Shown piece by piece: positions 36,318 to 47,849 of a stretch of 64,000 nucleotides of DNA. The stretch spans positions 62,001 to 126,000 of the forward strand of contig JAINUW010000055.1 of NCBI GenBank assembly GCA_020205615.1, in the 5' to 3' direction. This stretch comes from Panax quinquefolius. Taxonomy: Eukaryota; Streptophyta; Magnoliopsida; Apiales; Araliaceae. Within the stretch, counting starts at the first letter, position 1, and each line of letters opens with the position of its first letter. Below the pieces are notes generated by a model, which was given only the letters and a program-made list of their open reading frames with translations, had not been told where the DNA came from and searched no databases. Both the position numbers and the translations under genes were made by a program.

Positions 36318-36330
36318 TTTAGTATCGAGC
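36318..36330 (+). other. Degenerate tRNA-Met primer-binding site
   Basis: TTTAGTATCGAGC, just after the LTR, resembles the usual plant TGGTATCAGAGC with one substitution and one deletion. Confidence 0.6.
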
Positions 36331-37157
36331 TAAGCCTTTCTAGCGAGTTACTTATCTTTAATTTTCTGTCGAAGTATATATTTCAAAAAAAAAAAAAGAG
36401 AAAAAAATAAATCATATTCTATTTTCATTGTGCTAACCAAACTTGTAGCACACCATCAAATCATTAAATTCCAACCAAGAGTTCATACCGTTCCATCATC
36501 ATCAATTTTGAAACGGAGCTACAATTTACAAATCTGAAGCATACAAGAGGAGTACAAGTCAATTGATCGGTGATTTTTGTGGTATTCTAATAGTTACACC
36601 ATCTATATATTTGTTTCATGATAAGTAATTTTGAATTGATTAGTAAAATCAAGAATTTTGCTAGGGGAATTCAAGAAGAACCTATTAGAGAGAATATTAG
36701 AGGTAAAAGGCAAGAGTGTAAGATTATTAGAGGGTAAAAGCCAAATTTGAAGCGATACACGAGTGATTCATCATTATTTGAAGCGAAACACGTAAAGGAG
36801 TGTGTGAGGAAAATTTTATCTACTAACCTTTGTTTCAACAAACATGTATGGCTACAATTATGAAAGTTCTTATGGGTCTCGAAGGAATACTTTCAAGGCA
36901 ATATTGATCTGAGGCATATACGAGATGGGAGAGAAAAATGGGCGAGAATTTGATTATCATGATTACTACGAGAGGAGCAAGGTCAGACAGGCGATTCAAG
37001 AGTTCTCCGATCATACAATTATATGGTGGCAACTTAGCAAACAAAAACATGGGGAGCGTCAGATTCGAGACATGGGCGAGAATTAAAAAAGCAGCCAATG
37101 AGAAAGCGGTTTTGCTCGATGCAGTGTGATAGGAGGGATGAGTATACATCTAAAAAA

Positions 37158-39250
37158 ATATGTAGAGCAACCTTCAAGGAGATCTACATTAGAAATTGAT
37201 ATGAGGTTGTGCGGACATGGAAACAAAGAGGATTCACATTGGAGACAACCCCAAGACACTCTTAAGGCATCCAAGAACTTAAGAGAAGACATCGATGAGA
37301 GCTTTAAGGAGGTGGAAGAAATTATAGAATATGCGGTCAAGGAGAGTTATTGGGTTCGAGTGTTCAAGATGAAATCCATGATCTAAAGCAAGATGGTGAA
37401 CATCCAGAAAAAAGTAATCAAGAAGATGAGTTCGTCTGAGGAAATACATGTGGAAAAGATCGACAAAAAGAAATTGTTCAAAAGATTGATAATGTTAAAG
37501 AAAAAATTGAAAGGAATGAGAATGAAAAGAAAAGAGATTGAGAATAAAGAGAATGAGAGTGACTTTGAAAACAAATGAGAGAAAAACAAGCGAGAGGGTG
37601 AGCATAAAGAAGAGAAAGAAGAAATATGTGACTATGAAAAAGAGAGTGAGTTGAAAAGTGAGTTATATTTTGAAAAGCCAATGGTGTACATTAAATTGCA
37701 AGGCGGTAGCGCTTTTGAATACTAACACTAATGATTCTTCTTTGTCTAGTTTTGTTTTGTCTCTTATACAGGTTGTTGATGAAATACCCCGTACTATCAT
37801 TCCGTCTGCGATCGGTAATAGTATTCAGGAGGCAGCGGAGTTACCAAGGCGGGTTGGAGAGTTGGTGAAAGTGGGTATCGTGAGACAAGACATGAGTTCA
37901 TGTGTTGATTATGAGATCATAGTATCTAAGGAGGATGGGATACTTGAGTTTGTTCGTTGATTTTGAATTGGTAAACAAGTATCGTTATTCTTTTCAATAT
38001 TTAGATAATATGTTTGATAAATTGCATAGTTCTTATGTTTTATCTACATGTGATAATGATCATGTGATGATAATGCCTAATCAATTTGTACGAGAGATTG
38101 TGATAAATGGAAAATTATTTTCGCATGTGAGTTATATAGGTGGTTAGTTATTTACATTAGATTAAGCTGATGCATCTAGTGTTTTCATGTGTTATTTAAA
38201 ACATGTTTTGCATGCTTCCATTGGATTTGTTGTTAGCTATTTTGTGGGTAGAATCATCTATATCATAAATTATGGTGGATACTTGATATTTGTTGAGTTA
38301 GTTTATGATCATGATATATATTCTCGTTCTCGATGTGTTTACTTGCATGAAATTAATTCTAGGTTTTGTTGTCTAGATATTGACTTAGGGTTTCATGCTA
38401 GTCGATCTTTACATGAATTGTCGTTAGTTAACAATGGTAGTAATCATGTTGTTTCGTTGGAGCAATCTTCATTGCATGATTTGTTATCATATGGTTACGA
38501 TTCAAGAAATGTTTATCATCAAGATGGTTTTTGAGAGATGAGTTATTTGCATGTGTAGTTAGTTCACTTGGATTAGCTAAGGCATTGCATACTTCCATGG
38601 AATTGTTGAATTATATTTTGCATTTTTCATGGGAAAATTTGTTATTCTCTCTTTTGATGATATTAGATTTTTTTGTCAACATTTTGGGAAATTCTTTTAG
38701 CATGTGTAGAGTTTGTTTGTGATCATCGTCGATATCTTATTGAATTTTCAACTTATGATTGTGACCTTTTTACTCCATTGATAACATTATTTGTTCTTTA
38801 TTGTATTAATGTCGATGGAATGAGGGAGGTTGGTTGTGTTTTGCTTGATTCGTGATAGGATCATATTCATCGAGGAAGCATGGATCCTGCAGTTCATCCG
38901 TTCAATGCATAAGACATCTCTGAGGGAAGTGTTTTGAATATTGTTTTAGTAGACTATGCATATGATTTTGGTTTATTTAATTTCTTTGTGATTAGACAAA
39001 AGGAACTTATTGATTTGTTACATTTTGTGTTTAATCCGAGAATTAAAGAGAGTTTTGCGTGAGAAATATGACAAATTTCAAGTATTGATATTTGATCGAG
39101 TGCATTAACGAATGTGTTTCTGCGAAGGATTGAGATCATTATATTGAATTTTGATCCGAGAATTTCGTCTCGGGAGAATCTACCACGTGAAGAGTTTTGC
39201 GTGGCGATTTTTGATCCGAGGAGGATATAAGACTTTTCATATTCTTTCTT
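37158..39250 (+). pseudogene. Decayed gag-pol internal region
   Basis: Short plus-strand frames only. 37126-37386 and 37393-37578 are charged, Lys/Glu-rich and may derive from gag. 37658-37960 holds the reverse-transcriptase entry described for the parent element. Frames at 37935-38147, 38187-38534 and 38531-38855 are hydrophobic and unassigned. Nothing resembling RNase H or integrase catalytic motifs could be found by eye. Confidence 0.4.
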
Positions 39251-39535
39251 ACTTTGCATTCATGATTATTTTAATAGATAGTAGATTAGTTTATATATAT
39301 AATTAGTGTTCAGGATTAAGCTGGTCTACAAATTGTCAATTCGGGAGAGAAGTCGGGCATTGTTATGTTCTTAGCGGGAGTTGGAGTGTTTGTTGCTTAT
39401 ATATGTCATTTTTGAGTTGAGTTTTGGCATTATGATTGGTTTGATGCTACTAACTTAGTTTGTTTTTATGTAGGAACAATTTTGTGGTTGAATCATTTTT
39501 GAGAAGGCGATGGGCGGTTGAGGACAAATCCTTTT

Positions 39536-39548
39536 GAAGAGGAGGGAA
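39536..39548 (+). other. Polypurine tract
   Basis: GAAGAGGAGGGAA immediately precedes the 3' LTR. Confidence 0.8.
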
Positions 39549-40338
39549 TGATACAATCACGATCGTGAGTTATTCACATGTAGCTAGTATTATGTGGGTC
39601 TTTATAACTTTACATAATCAGATTACATGCAAAGGAAAAAGCAAGTTTCATGACAAAAGATCTAACGTGGCAAGGATTTTGGGATTTTAGGAAAAAGATT
39701 TTGTTTCCTAAAATATTAGGCATATTCTATTAGCCTAATTTTTAGGGATTTATTTTCAGATACTTATCAAATTCTATTATAATTAGGATTTCTTTCGGTT
39801 TAGATTTACATTCTAAATAAGGTTTCTATTGTTTTATAGAAATAGGAATTTCTTTTCCAAATTGATTTCTACTTAGAAATTAGGGTTATGGTTTGTAATT
39901 TCTATTAGGATTAGAATAATTTGTTCTATTGTTATTAGGATTTGGATTGTTTTGAGTAGTATAAATAGAGGTCTAAGTTAATGTAATCAAATACATTAAC
40001 ATTATTCATTATTCAATATACTTGTGAGTTTATTCTTACTTTTGGTTCTTTGAAGAATTCTAAGTAATTCTTAGTTATTTCTTTGAGATTCAATTTGACT
40101 TATCATTTTCTTTGTGTATTTCTTTGAGATTCGATTTGAGATTATCGCTTCAATATAAGCGAGGGTCAAGGTGTCGTTGGTGTCCATTCAACGCAAATTC
40201 GAACGCGAGCAATTGTACCAAAATTACCGCTCACATATAGGCGAGGGGTTAAGGTGTTGCAAGCAATTCACCCAACAACCGTGCTAGAAAGCGATCGGCG
40301 GCGACGACCTCACATAAGCGTCTGAGTGGAGTCTATCA
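39549..40338 (+). repeat. 3' LTR
   Basis: 790 bp, TGATACAATC to GTCTATCA. Paired with the copy at 35486-36316 and followed directly by the duplicated GTTA and the resumed exon. Confidence 0.85.
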
Positions 40339-42071
40339 GTTACCTCGGGGCATTGTTCGGCGATGGTTTCATCAGACTCGATCACTCCATCTATTTGCTG
40401 GATCACGCGGCGGATGATGATGACGCCGATGGATTAGCGATTTATATAGGTATGGAGTTTGGAGGGAGCCAGGTGCCTTGCATGGCAAATATTACCCTAT
40501 TGCCGTCCGATCCTTGCTAGGAGTTCGGCATGAGGCGCCAAGGCGGGATCGTCTGCTCAAGTCCTTTGAGCATAGATGCTATGAGTGGGCTTTTGAGTGA
40601 GCCCATGCCCAATGATGTCAGAATCAGGGATCGCATTCTGCGGTGATTGTTCCTGATGATCATTAGAGGCTGCTTCATAGCAGATAACTCCTCTACGTTG
40701 TCTTTTGCTTTGATCAGCGCCACGCGTCATGTGCACCGTATTGGAGAGTATGATTGGGGTTCCTACACATTTGCCTATTTCCTCCAGGGCATGCGTATGC
40801 GCTCACAGGGTTTGACCGAGGCTTGGCTAGGCTTCTAACCATTTTTGCTGGTGAATATTTCTCTTGTCATTTCCCATTTATAGGTTAAGAGTGTTTACTG
40901 ATCGCAGATGTTTTGCCATTGTGTTGGCAGTTTTGGGCGTATGAGAGGCTCCCATACTTGCATCCTATGAGTGTGTTAGGTTTAGATATATATCCACGAG
41001 GACGACGATGACATCATTCCATTTTGCCGGAGGTCCTTGTAGCTGAGGGTTTCACTCACTGTCGTATACAACTGGAGTTGCTGACAGCTGACACCATCAC
41101 ATGGATTCCCTATTCAGGGGAACACTTGATCATCGGTTTTGAGGATGGATACCCGACTGGAATCGAGTATGTGATTTCCACCAAGAGAGTTCTTCTCTTC
41201 ACAAATGGAGGCTGGGAGCTCTATTTAGGAGAGCATCCTATTAGGAGCACCACATGGGAGATTCGTATGCCGATCTTGCCTCCTGTCAGGCAACATTGGC
41301 CTGTATCACAGTCACCCGTCACTGATATCCCATTGTTAGGGGTTAACGGTTTTGCATTATCAGAGGGTCCATGTACGCAAGAGACGTTCCATCGTTGGTG
41401 GTTCCCTCGTACTATCGGAGCCCAGTCCCGCACCACACAGTTCATGGGGGATATGGTTCCAGGATCCTTGATGATGACGGATTGGATAGCCTGTGTTCGA
41501 GATCCAACTCATATGACACAGATTGATAGTTTGACCCGGCAGTTGGACCAGGCACATATATTTATTCGGCATTTGGGCAGAGATTCGGTAGAGGTGGCTT
41601 TATTTGATCTTTCCAGCTCAGGCGCTGGCCCCTCAGATGACCCATTCAGTTTTGCCGGTGCAGATCCTCCTCTATATAGGCCTGACATCCCTGTTGATAG
41701 AGATCTAGTAACTCAGGAGGAATTACATCAGGTGGACAGGAGTGATGATGTGGACATCGACACCATTGTCTTCTTATGATGTGTATTCTCGTTATATTTT
41801 TTGATAGGCCTCTGTTAGATATTGGGTGGCTGTGCCCCATTCACGCTATATCTTTTGATAGGCCTCTATTAGTAGTAGGGCGTATGTGCCCCATTTCCCT
41901 GTATTTGTAGCTGTACAGAGATGATGTATTAGATGATGATATACTTAGGAATGTATGCTCAGTTTTTCATTCCCTATATCATATTGCCATCCATTATCTG
42001 CTATGCATGTATCATGTTATGCATATGTATGTATGTCCAGAGATATTCAGCATTGACCCCTGGATGGTCTT

Positions 42072-43840
42072 ATGACACGGCCCGTACAGATGTCTTCTTC
42101 GACATTTAGCCGCATTGATCATACCCCACCATCATTGGTGGCATCGGGTATGCGATCGTGGTATGATAGCATGTCACCATCAGATAGGGTGATCGTAGAT
42201 CATTTGCTGCAGCATACCATGACCTTATTGATGTTTCAGGTTCCCGCAGGGTTTGTGGATAACATGCTAGAGCATTGGGTATCAGATAGGCAGGTTTTTT
42301 GATTCGGGACCCAAGAGTTCACTCCTACTCTAGAGGAGTATGCACGGTTAACGATGCTGCCGCTGGACAGACCTTCCGTGCATATGGCTTTGGGAGACAT
42401 GAGTCGACGATTCATGACGCTCACTGGATTGCGGCGTAGAGTGGTGCAGGATGAGATTACATCGAGCCACGTCATATCCCAGTGTTTTCTGTTCGACAGA
42501 TTTGGCTCTGAGGATAGTTATTCACGACATTTCGGGGATTTCACCGCACCGGAGGATCATTGGCAAACGCCACGATACGTACTGTCGTATGTCTATATGC
42601 CACGATACATGGATGAGATTGACATTGGTGTCATCATGGCAGTGAGATCTCTCAGGGAGGGTCGTACCATTATACCGATGATCATAGCAAAGACCCTGCG
42701 GTCAGCATCTTACTGCTGCACTTATCCGACAGGAGTGTTCACAAGTAGTCCGGTCATGCTATATGTGTGGTTTATGTCACATTTGAGACCGATTGGCACT
42801 CTTAGACAACATGGGTATTGGTTCACCCACGATATAGCCATGTCATACTCCTTTCAGCCATCGAAGTGCACAATGCTATGTCTTGGTCCATATTTTTGGC
42901 AGATATCAGAGATCCATTCGTCATATTGCCGTGTTCGGGGATCAGCTCACCCTACAGCTTTATTACTCATGCTCCGGGCATGGACTACCTCCCTCTAGCT
43001 GGTTTGAGGGGCGTGACTACTTATCACCCGCTGGCCGTGATGTCGTAGTTTGACCAGTTTCAGGACTTTCATCCTTTCGAGGGGGCGATAGGTCAGCGTT
43101 CAGCTTCTCGATATCTTTCAGCAGAGGACCGATCCCATGTGTATGCTTGTTGGGATCAGCGTAAGATAGCTGATTTTTCTGTCAGTCATCCAGGTTGTTC
43201 TGCAGAGTATTTCGCATGGATGGAGACTCAGATTGCATTGGCTGCGGTAGTATCCACAGTACCGGATAATGAGACGGATGAAGGAGAGCCCATGAGGACA
43301 TTGATTCCCACATTGAGGAGGAGCCAGGTGCTGGGTTGCCAGCATCTCTCTTAGATTCTCCCAGTACCAATACTGTTGTGATTCAGCATTCAGCACAGTA
43401 CTTTGAGCAGAGTCTTCATCTGATGACCTTTGAGAGATCAGGCTCGATCTATGATGTTGACTGCCCTTAATGGGAGAGACGCAGCTCTATTAGAAAGAGA
43501 CGAGGCATTAGCTCACAGAGATGCCGCTGTTGTTGAGCGGGATGAGCTAGATCAGCCAGAGATGCAGTGATAGTTTAGCGGGATAGTGCTATATCTGCCC
43601 GAGATGTAGCCGCTACAGATAATACTATAGTGACCTACTTACCACTGCCATGATCGCAGAGATGAGCGCATACATTGCTGAGCATATGGTCACCATGCAG
43701 CATGTGGATATTCTCGTACAGGAGACCACAACTTCGCCACCTTCTTCTGAGAGGGACGCCATGTTGGGCTTGTTAGCTCGCATATACCCTGACTTGTAGA
43801 TGGGCTTGGATTTACCTGCACAGACTAGCTTAGCCATTTT
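42072..43840 (+). pseudogene. DUF7745-like, transposon-associated gene
   Basis: Starts MTRPVQMSSSTFSRIDHTPP, 292 bp after the PMD-like gene on the same strand. The first frame stops at TGA 42300-42302 within QVF-stop-FGTQEFTPTLEEYARL. The stop looks like a single CGA-to-TGA change, because the family usually has an Arg- or Tyr-like residue before FG. The frame 42354-42998 continues with DRPSVHMALGD, a hydrophobic core and YVWFMSHLRPIGTL. Fragments at 43139-43354 and beyond give a C-terminal region with FSVSHPGCSAEYFAWM and then a charged tail. The TPTLEEY signature and layout recall the DUF7745 family, which is abundant in plant transposons. Family name from memory, moderate certainty. Several frameshifts. 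Confidence 0.5.
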
Positions 43841-43895
43841 GTCATGTACAGTTTATATTGTATATATCTAACAACATTATATATATATAGCATGG

Positions 43896-43897
<2 letters not shown>

Positions 43898-43935
<38 letters not shown>
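43898..43935. repeat. (TA)n microsatellite abutting LINE A
   Basis: About 19 uninterrupted AT units, preceded by shorter AT runs from about 43861. They sit exactly at the 3' end of the minus-strand LINE A, where an A-tail would be expected. Confidence 0.9.
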
Positions 43936-43938
<3 letters not shown>

Positions 43939-45824
43939 CTAAGTTTGTTTGTATATTGAAAAAGAAAGAGATAAAACAATCGTTAAGGGCATACCCCAGA
44001 AGCTTTTGATAGAACCACATGGGACAACCCTCAAAATGGACAACAAAAGACTAACAACCAAGCCAAATGAAAGAACAAAGCGTTACTAAGCAGGACAATA
44101 GTAAATACAAGCATGAAACCTTAAACAACTTAGACAACCAATCAGTTGAAACCAAGCATCCAAATGAATGGGGGTGAAGACTGAACCGAACTGCATTGCA
44201 GTAGCCGAAGAGGATGCTGAAGCATAGGAAGAACTACGAGAGCCAGTAGGAGAGGGCCGAACCATATATACCGAACCCCGAAGCCGAAACCCGGTCAAAC
44301 CAAGATCCCCAGCGTCCAAGACAAGAGGTAGAACCTCAAGCAAGCCGAGATGCCAAGCCAGATACCGGCCCAGTCCTTTCATCGCCACAAAGTCGAACCG
44401 ATTCTGGATGAAGATGCTCTTGAACCCATAATGACGAAACAATAATGAACAAACCAATGAAGAGGCCGAAGCGCCATGGAAACCGAATCGCCGAGCTCGC
44501 CATGGAAGCTAAGTTTTTTCGAATTTTGCACTTTGGCCAAGAACATCTTTCTGAAGAGACCAAACCGTAACCATGAAAATGCACCATAGCAGGGCCTCAC
44601 ATCCAAATCGAGGTCGGGCCTAGTCTGCCAATGAAACCTTGAGAAATTTGGGGAAGAAGAAAGCCTTGACTTAGTGATATTTATAATCTCCCTAGCCAAA
44701 ACACTCATAGGCAATTTGGCATTTTAATGAACAATTGAGTTCCTAACTGCCCAAAGTTTGTAAACTATGGTGGAAAAGACCAGCTTTAAGATATCATAAG
44801 ATATCAGACCGAATTTTATTTCCTTTAAAATGAATGATATAATCCACCAGACTATCCCAGCTCCTTGGAGCATTGGCCCAGACTCCGAAGGCAAGAACAG
44901 AGGAGAGAACTGAAGTAGAATAGGGACAATCAAAGAACAAATGAGAGAAGGTCTCAGCATGATTTTCACAGAAAGGGCAATTCATAGGTCGGAAGCTATG
45001 GTAAGCAGAGAACCTATCATTTGTGGGTAATCTGTGCCGAAGAGCAAGCCATAGGGTAAAAGAGAATCGGGGGATATGGAGGGGGAACCATAGCAAATTA
45101 GCCCATGGGACTTTCGGAACACGCAAGCGAATAGATTCCCAGATAGTGGAAGCTTTGATATGTTTCACCGCCCGGTTGTCCCAAAGAATCAAGTCCTCTG
45201 CATCAGAAGGATTAGGAAGAGATGAAAACAAGGTGCAGAATTGCTGCACATCATGATGATTACTGGAAGGCAAAGCCCATGCACCCATGTAAATGATGTG
45301 TAAATTCAGCGCATTAATTGAGGATTACGGAGTTGGAGAGCTGAGATGGAGAGGGGTTTAAGGGTTGTCCATTCAACCACGGGTCAAACCAGAGACTGAA
45401 GAAATTTCCATTCCCAAACACTATAGGTAAGGAAAGGGAGAGCTATGGAACGAAGCTTAAGGATCTTACGCCAGATCCATGAACAGTCCAAGGGGTTCGA
45501 GATATACCAGAAATTAGTCTTTGATAGCACTGTAGATTTGACCCAATTAGCCCATAAGGAGGGGGAAGATGGGGAAATGACCTTTAGAAGTTGGAGAATA
45601 ATGAGAGCTGAGTTCCAATCAGTAAGGTTCTTAATTGCAAGACCACCTTCACAAAGGGGAAGGACAGATCCCTCCAAGAGACTTTTGTACCATGCTGGAG
45701 GAGAGAAGGCCCCTTCCAAAGAAATCTACACATGATAGATTGAATGGCTCTTAGAACTGATTTAGGAAGAATAAAATGGGAGGCCCAGAAAGACTGAATT
45801 GCAAAGAGCACCGATTTAATCAGG
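43936..45824 (-). mobile_element. LINE A: 5'-truncated L1-type LINE
   Basis: On the minus strand it begins within ORF2 (homologous to about 61522 of LINE D) and runs to a 3' end matching TATACAAACAAACTTAGTGA. It retains the end of the reverse transcriptase region, the zf-RVT zinc-binding domain and the 3' untranslated region, and lacks ORF1, endonuclease and the catalytic reverse transcriptase. 5' truncation is usual for LINEs. Confidence 0.88.
44640..45811 (-). pseudogene. LINE A ORF2 C-terminal fragment (zf-RVT)
   Basis: 45584-45811 reads FAIQSFWASHFILPKSVLRA. 45384-45719 continues WVKSTVLSKTNFWYISNPLD. 44794-45288 carries the zf-RVT domain with RHRLPTNDRFSAYHSF, CPFCENHAETFSHLFFDCP and FGVWANAPRSW. 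A frame shift near 45640 and a deletion near 45300 (the stretch after NGQP is altered) break it. It cannot encode a working reverse transcriptase because the catalytic half is missing. Confidence 0.85.
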
Positions 45825-46187
45825 ACTTGTGATCTTGCTTGATATTCATCTGCCTAATCATGGGGTAGTTTCTCTCTCTAGAGTTTGCTCTCCCTTCTCT
45901 CTAGGTTTTTAGTCCGGCTTTGTTCCCCCCGTCCCTTTCTGTTTTCTCCTTTTTTTTTCGTTTTCTTTCTTTCCTTTTTGTCTCCCGCCCATCCTCACCT
46001 ACCTTCTCCATCCTTACCAAACTTTTCAGTTTACCCATTCTGGCTTCTGGGTTCTTTCTTCTCCTTTCTCAACTTCCCTTTCCCTCCCTTCCGGCCTCCT
46101 CTTCTCTAACGTCCAGCCTTAACCTTATCTCCCCCCCTCACCCCAGCTCAATCTCTTGCCTTTCCCTCGTTTCTGTGCTTTGGTGTC

Positions 46188-47456
46188 ATGGTCGATCATC
46201 CACATATCTCCGCTGGGAACTCGGAGAGTAGTCTTTCTCAGGATTTGCTAGCAGAGTTTGGTGTTTCTATTCCAAACTCTCCTTTAGCCTCTGTCGCTTT
46301 GGAGGAATCTGAGCCTATTCCCTCGAATGTTTCTATCAGTTCTGATGAATCTACTGCCTTTGCTGCTCAGTTGGAGGAGTCCCTTGGTCCTGCCACTACC
46401 TCGGCAGCCCAAGATATCTTTAAAGTAGTTCATTACTTCACCAAGAATGACCTTGAAGAAGCCCTTGCTGAAAGAAGGAAGAATGCAAAGCTGATGGACT
46501 ATATCTCTGCTCTGGGCCTTCCTCTCGAAGATGTTAACAACCTCTCTTCTATTGGGATATCTGCTGCGTTAGCTAATGCTCGCAAGGTGTTCGATTCTTG
46601 TCCTGCTTTTGGGCGGTGTTCTCCCGGCAAAATTGTATCCCCCCCCTGGTTCCCCCTGTTTTTGTTTCTGGGAGTCCTCTGGCTCCTGATTACGCCTCCT
46701 TGTATACCCAGGCTAATGTTCTTTGGCTTGCCCATCCCCTTAAGTCACTGGAGTTGAGAGGTGCTAATTGAGTTAATGAGAAGAACTTGGGGTTGAGCTT
46801 CTTTCCCCTTTCTTGGTTGAAGGAGTGTTACAGTTAACCCCCCGTGGAAATCCTTGACTTGGCCTTAATAAATGGTCTTCTAGCCTTGTTGGTCATTTTA
46901 TCCACTCGAAGCTCCCGTTCAAGCAGGTTGAATCTTCTGCTAAAAAATTATGGGGACACCTTGGTTTGACAAAAGTCTATCTTCATGATAAGGGGTACTT
47001 CTTATTCAAATTTGATTCGGTGATAGAAAGAGACAATGTCTTAGCCTCGGGTCCATGGTACATAGTGTCCAAGCTTCTTTGCTTACAGCCGTGGCAAGAA
47101 GGGGTTAATTTCAGTATAATCGATAGTAGCAAAGTTCCGATATGGGTAAAGTTTCGATAATATCCCCTCTCTTCTTTGGACAAAGGAAGGTCTAAGTTAC
47201 TGGCAAGTGCGGTTGGTGGTAGTTATTTTGCCGACAACGTGACTTCAAAGTTGGAACCTATGAGCTTTGCCCGAATATGTATTGAGATTGACGCTTTGTC
47301 TACATTTCCTGCCTCTATCAATGCTGTTGTGTTTGACGGAAATGCTCGGGTTGAAGAAACCGTAGCCGTGAAAGTGGAGTATTGGGCGAGCCCCCTCTGT
47401 TCTAAATGTAATTGTTTCGGACATTCACTTCTCAAATGCCCGAAAACTAATTTTTA
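46188..47456 (+). pseudogene. LINE B ORF1 (DUF4283 plus zinc knuckle)
   Basis: Gag-like RNA-binding protein of plant L1 elements. It begins MVDHPHISAGNSESSLSQDL. After a frameshifted region, 46966-47160 gives the DUF4283 core (KVYLHDKGYFLFKFDS, ASGPWYI, SKVPIWVKF). 47176-47457 continues with SFARICIEI and a CCHC knuckle CSKCNCFGHSLLKC (C-x2-C-x4-H-x4-C). Frameshifts near 46620-46960 and a stop after KFR break the frame. Confidence 0.85.
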
Positions 47457-47849
47457 GTGGGATCCCAAACACTCCCCGACCCTTTGTGAGGCCCCTTGTT
47501 CCTCCATTCCTAGCACAACCAAGGCCTCTCCTCCTCCTGACCCCGAAGGTTCATGGACTGCCGTTTCCAAAGGACTTAAAAGCTCTTCTTCCCCCCTTCC
47601 AGCCTCTCCATTCTCTTTCACCAACGCCTTCTCCCCTATTGCTCCCCCCTTATTCACGGTGATGAGTGCAGAATCTCCTATCCCCCTAACCCTTTACTTG
47701 ATAAGCTTAAGCAAGTTGATGAGAAGGAATGCACGGGGACACAAGCATAAGACTAGGCACGGAAAGGAGCCTCTTGAATTCTAAGAAGAGGAACAAAGGT
47801 CAAGGGTCTTCCCTTCTAGACTAACCTATTCCCCTTTTATGACATTCTT

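Larger units (their letters stand above)
35486..40338 (+). mobile_element. Gypsy-like LTR retrotransposon inside the PMD-like exon
   Basis: Complete element: 5' LTR about 35486-36316, tRNA-Met-like primer site, 3.2-kb internal region, polypurine tract, 3' LTR 39549-40338. The target sequence GTTA is duplicated at 35482-35485 and 40339-40342. LTRs begin TGATACAATC and the 3' copy ends GAGTCTATCA. The internal region is badly decayed. Near 37755-37950 the frame reads VVDEIPRTI, ELPRRVGELVKVGIVRQDMS and VSKEDG. This mirrors the start of gypsy reverse transcriptase, where VDELLEKG, RESMSPCA and PKKDG are usual. No catalytic YVDD-type motif is visible, so the copy was mobilised in trans or has decayed since. 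Confidence 0.85.
34964..41779 (+). pseudogene. Plant-mobile-domain-like gene, split by a retrotransposon
   Basis: Exon 1 (34964-35257) starts MDPDQPSSSRRTTYG, hits an in-frame TAA at 35027, then continues with an acidic segment. An 82-bp intron with GT/AG ends (35258-35339) follows. Exon 2 reads FRQPRGNWFSIHSMYQALHP and RCPWG, and is cut at 35485. The reading resumes at 40339 as YLGALFGDGFIRL. Later pieces carry DWGSYTFAYFLQGMRMRSQG, then, after a likely intron, WQFWAYERLPYLHP, and finally an open C-terminal frame at 41024-41779. The aromatic-rich WQFWAYERLP and the overall order resemble plant mobile domain proteins (MAIN/MAIL relatives), many of which ride in transposons. The stop, frame changes and insertion make it a pseudogene. 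The family call is from pattern memory. Confidence 0.5.

Noticed and set aside
45885..46231. Pro/Phe-rich ORFs in the LINE B leader
   Set aside because: They lie in the pyrimidine-rich 5' leader shared with LINE D and precede the real ORF1 start (MVDH). Composition artefact.
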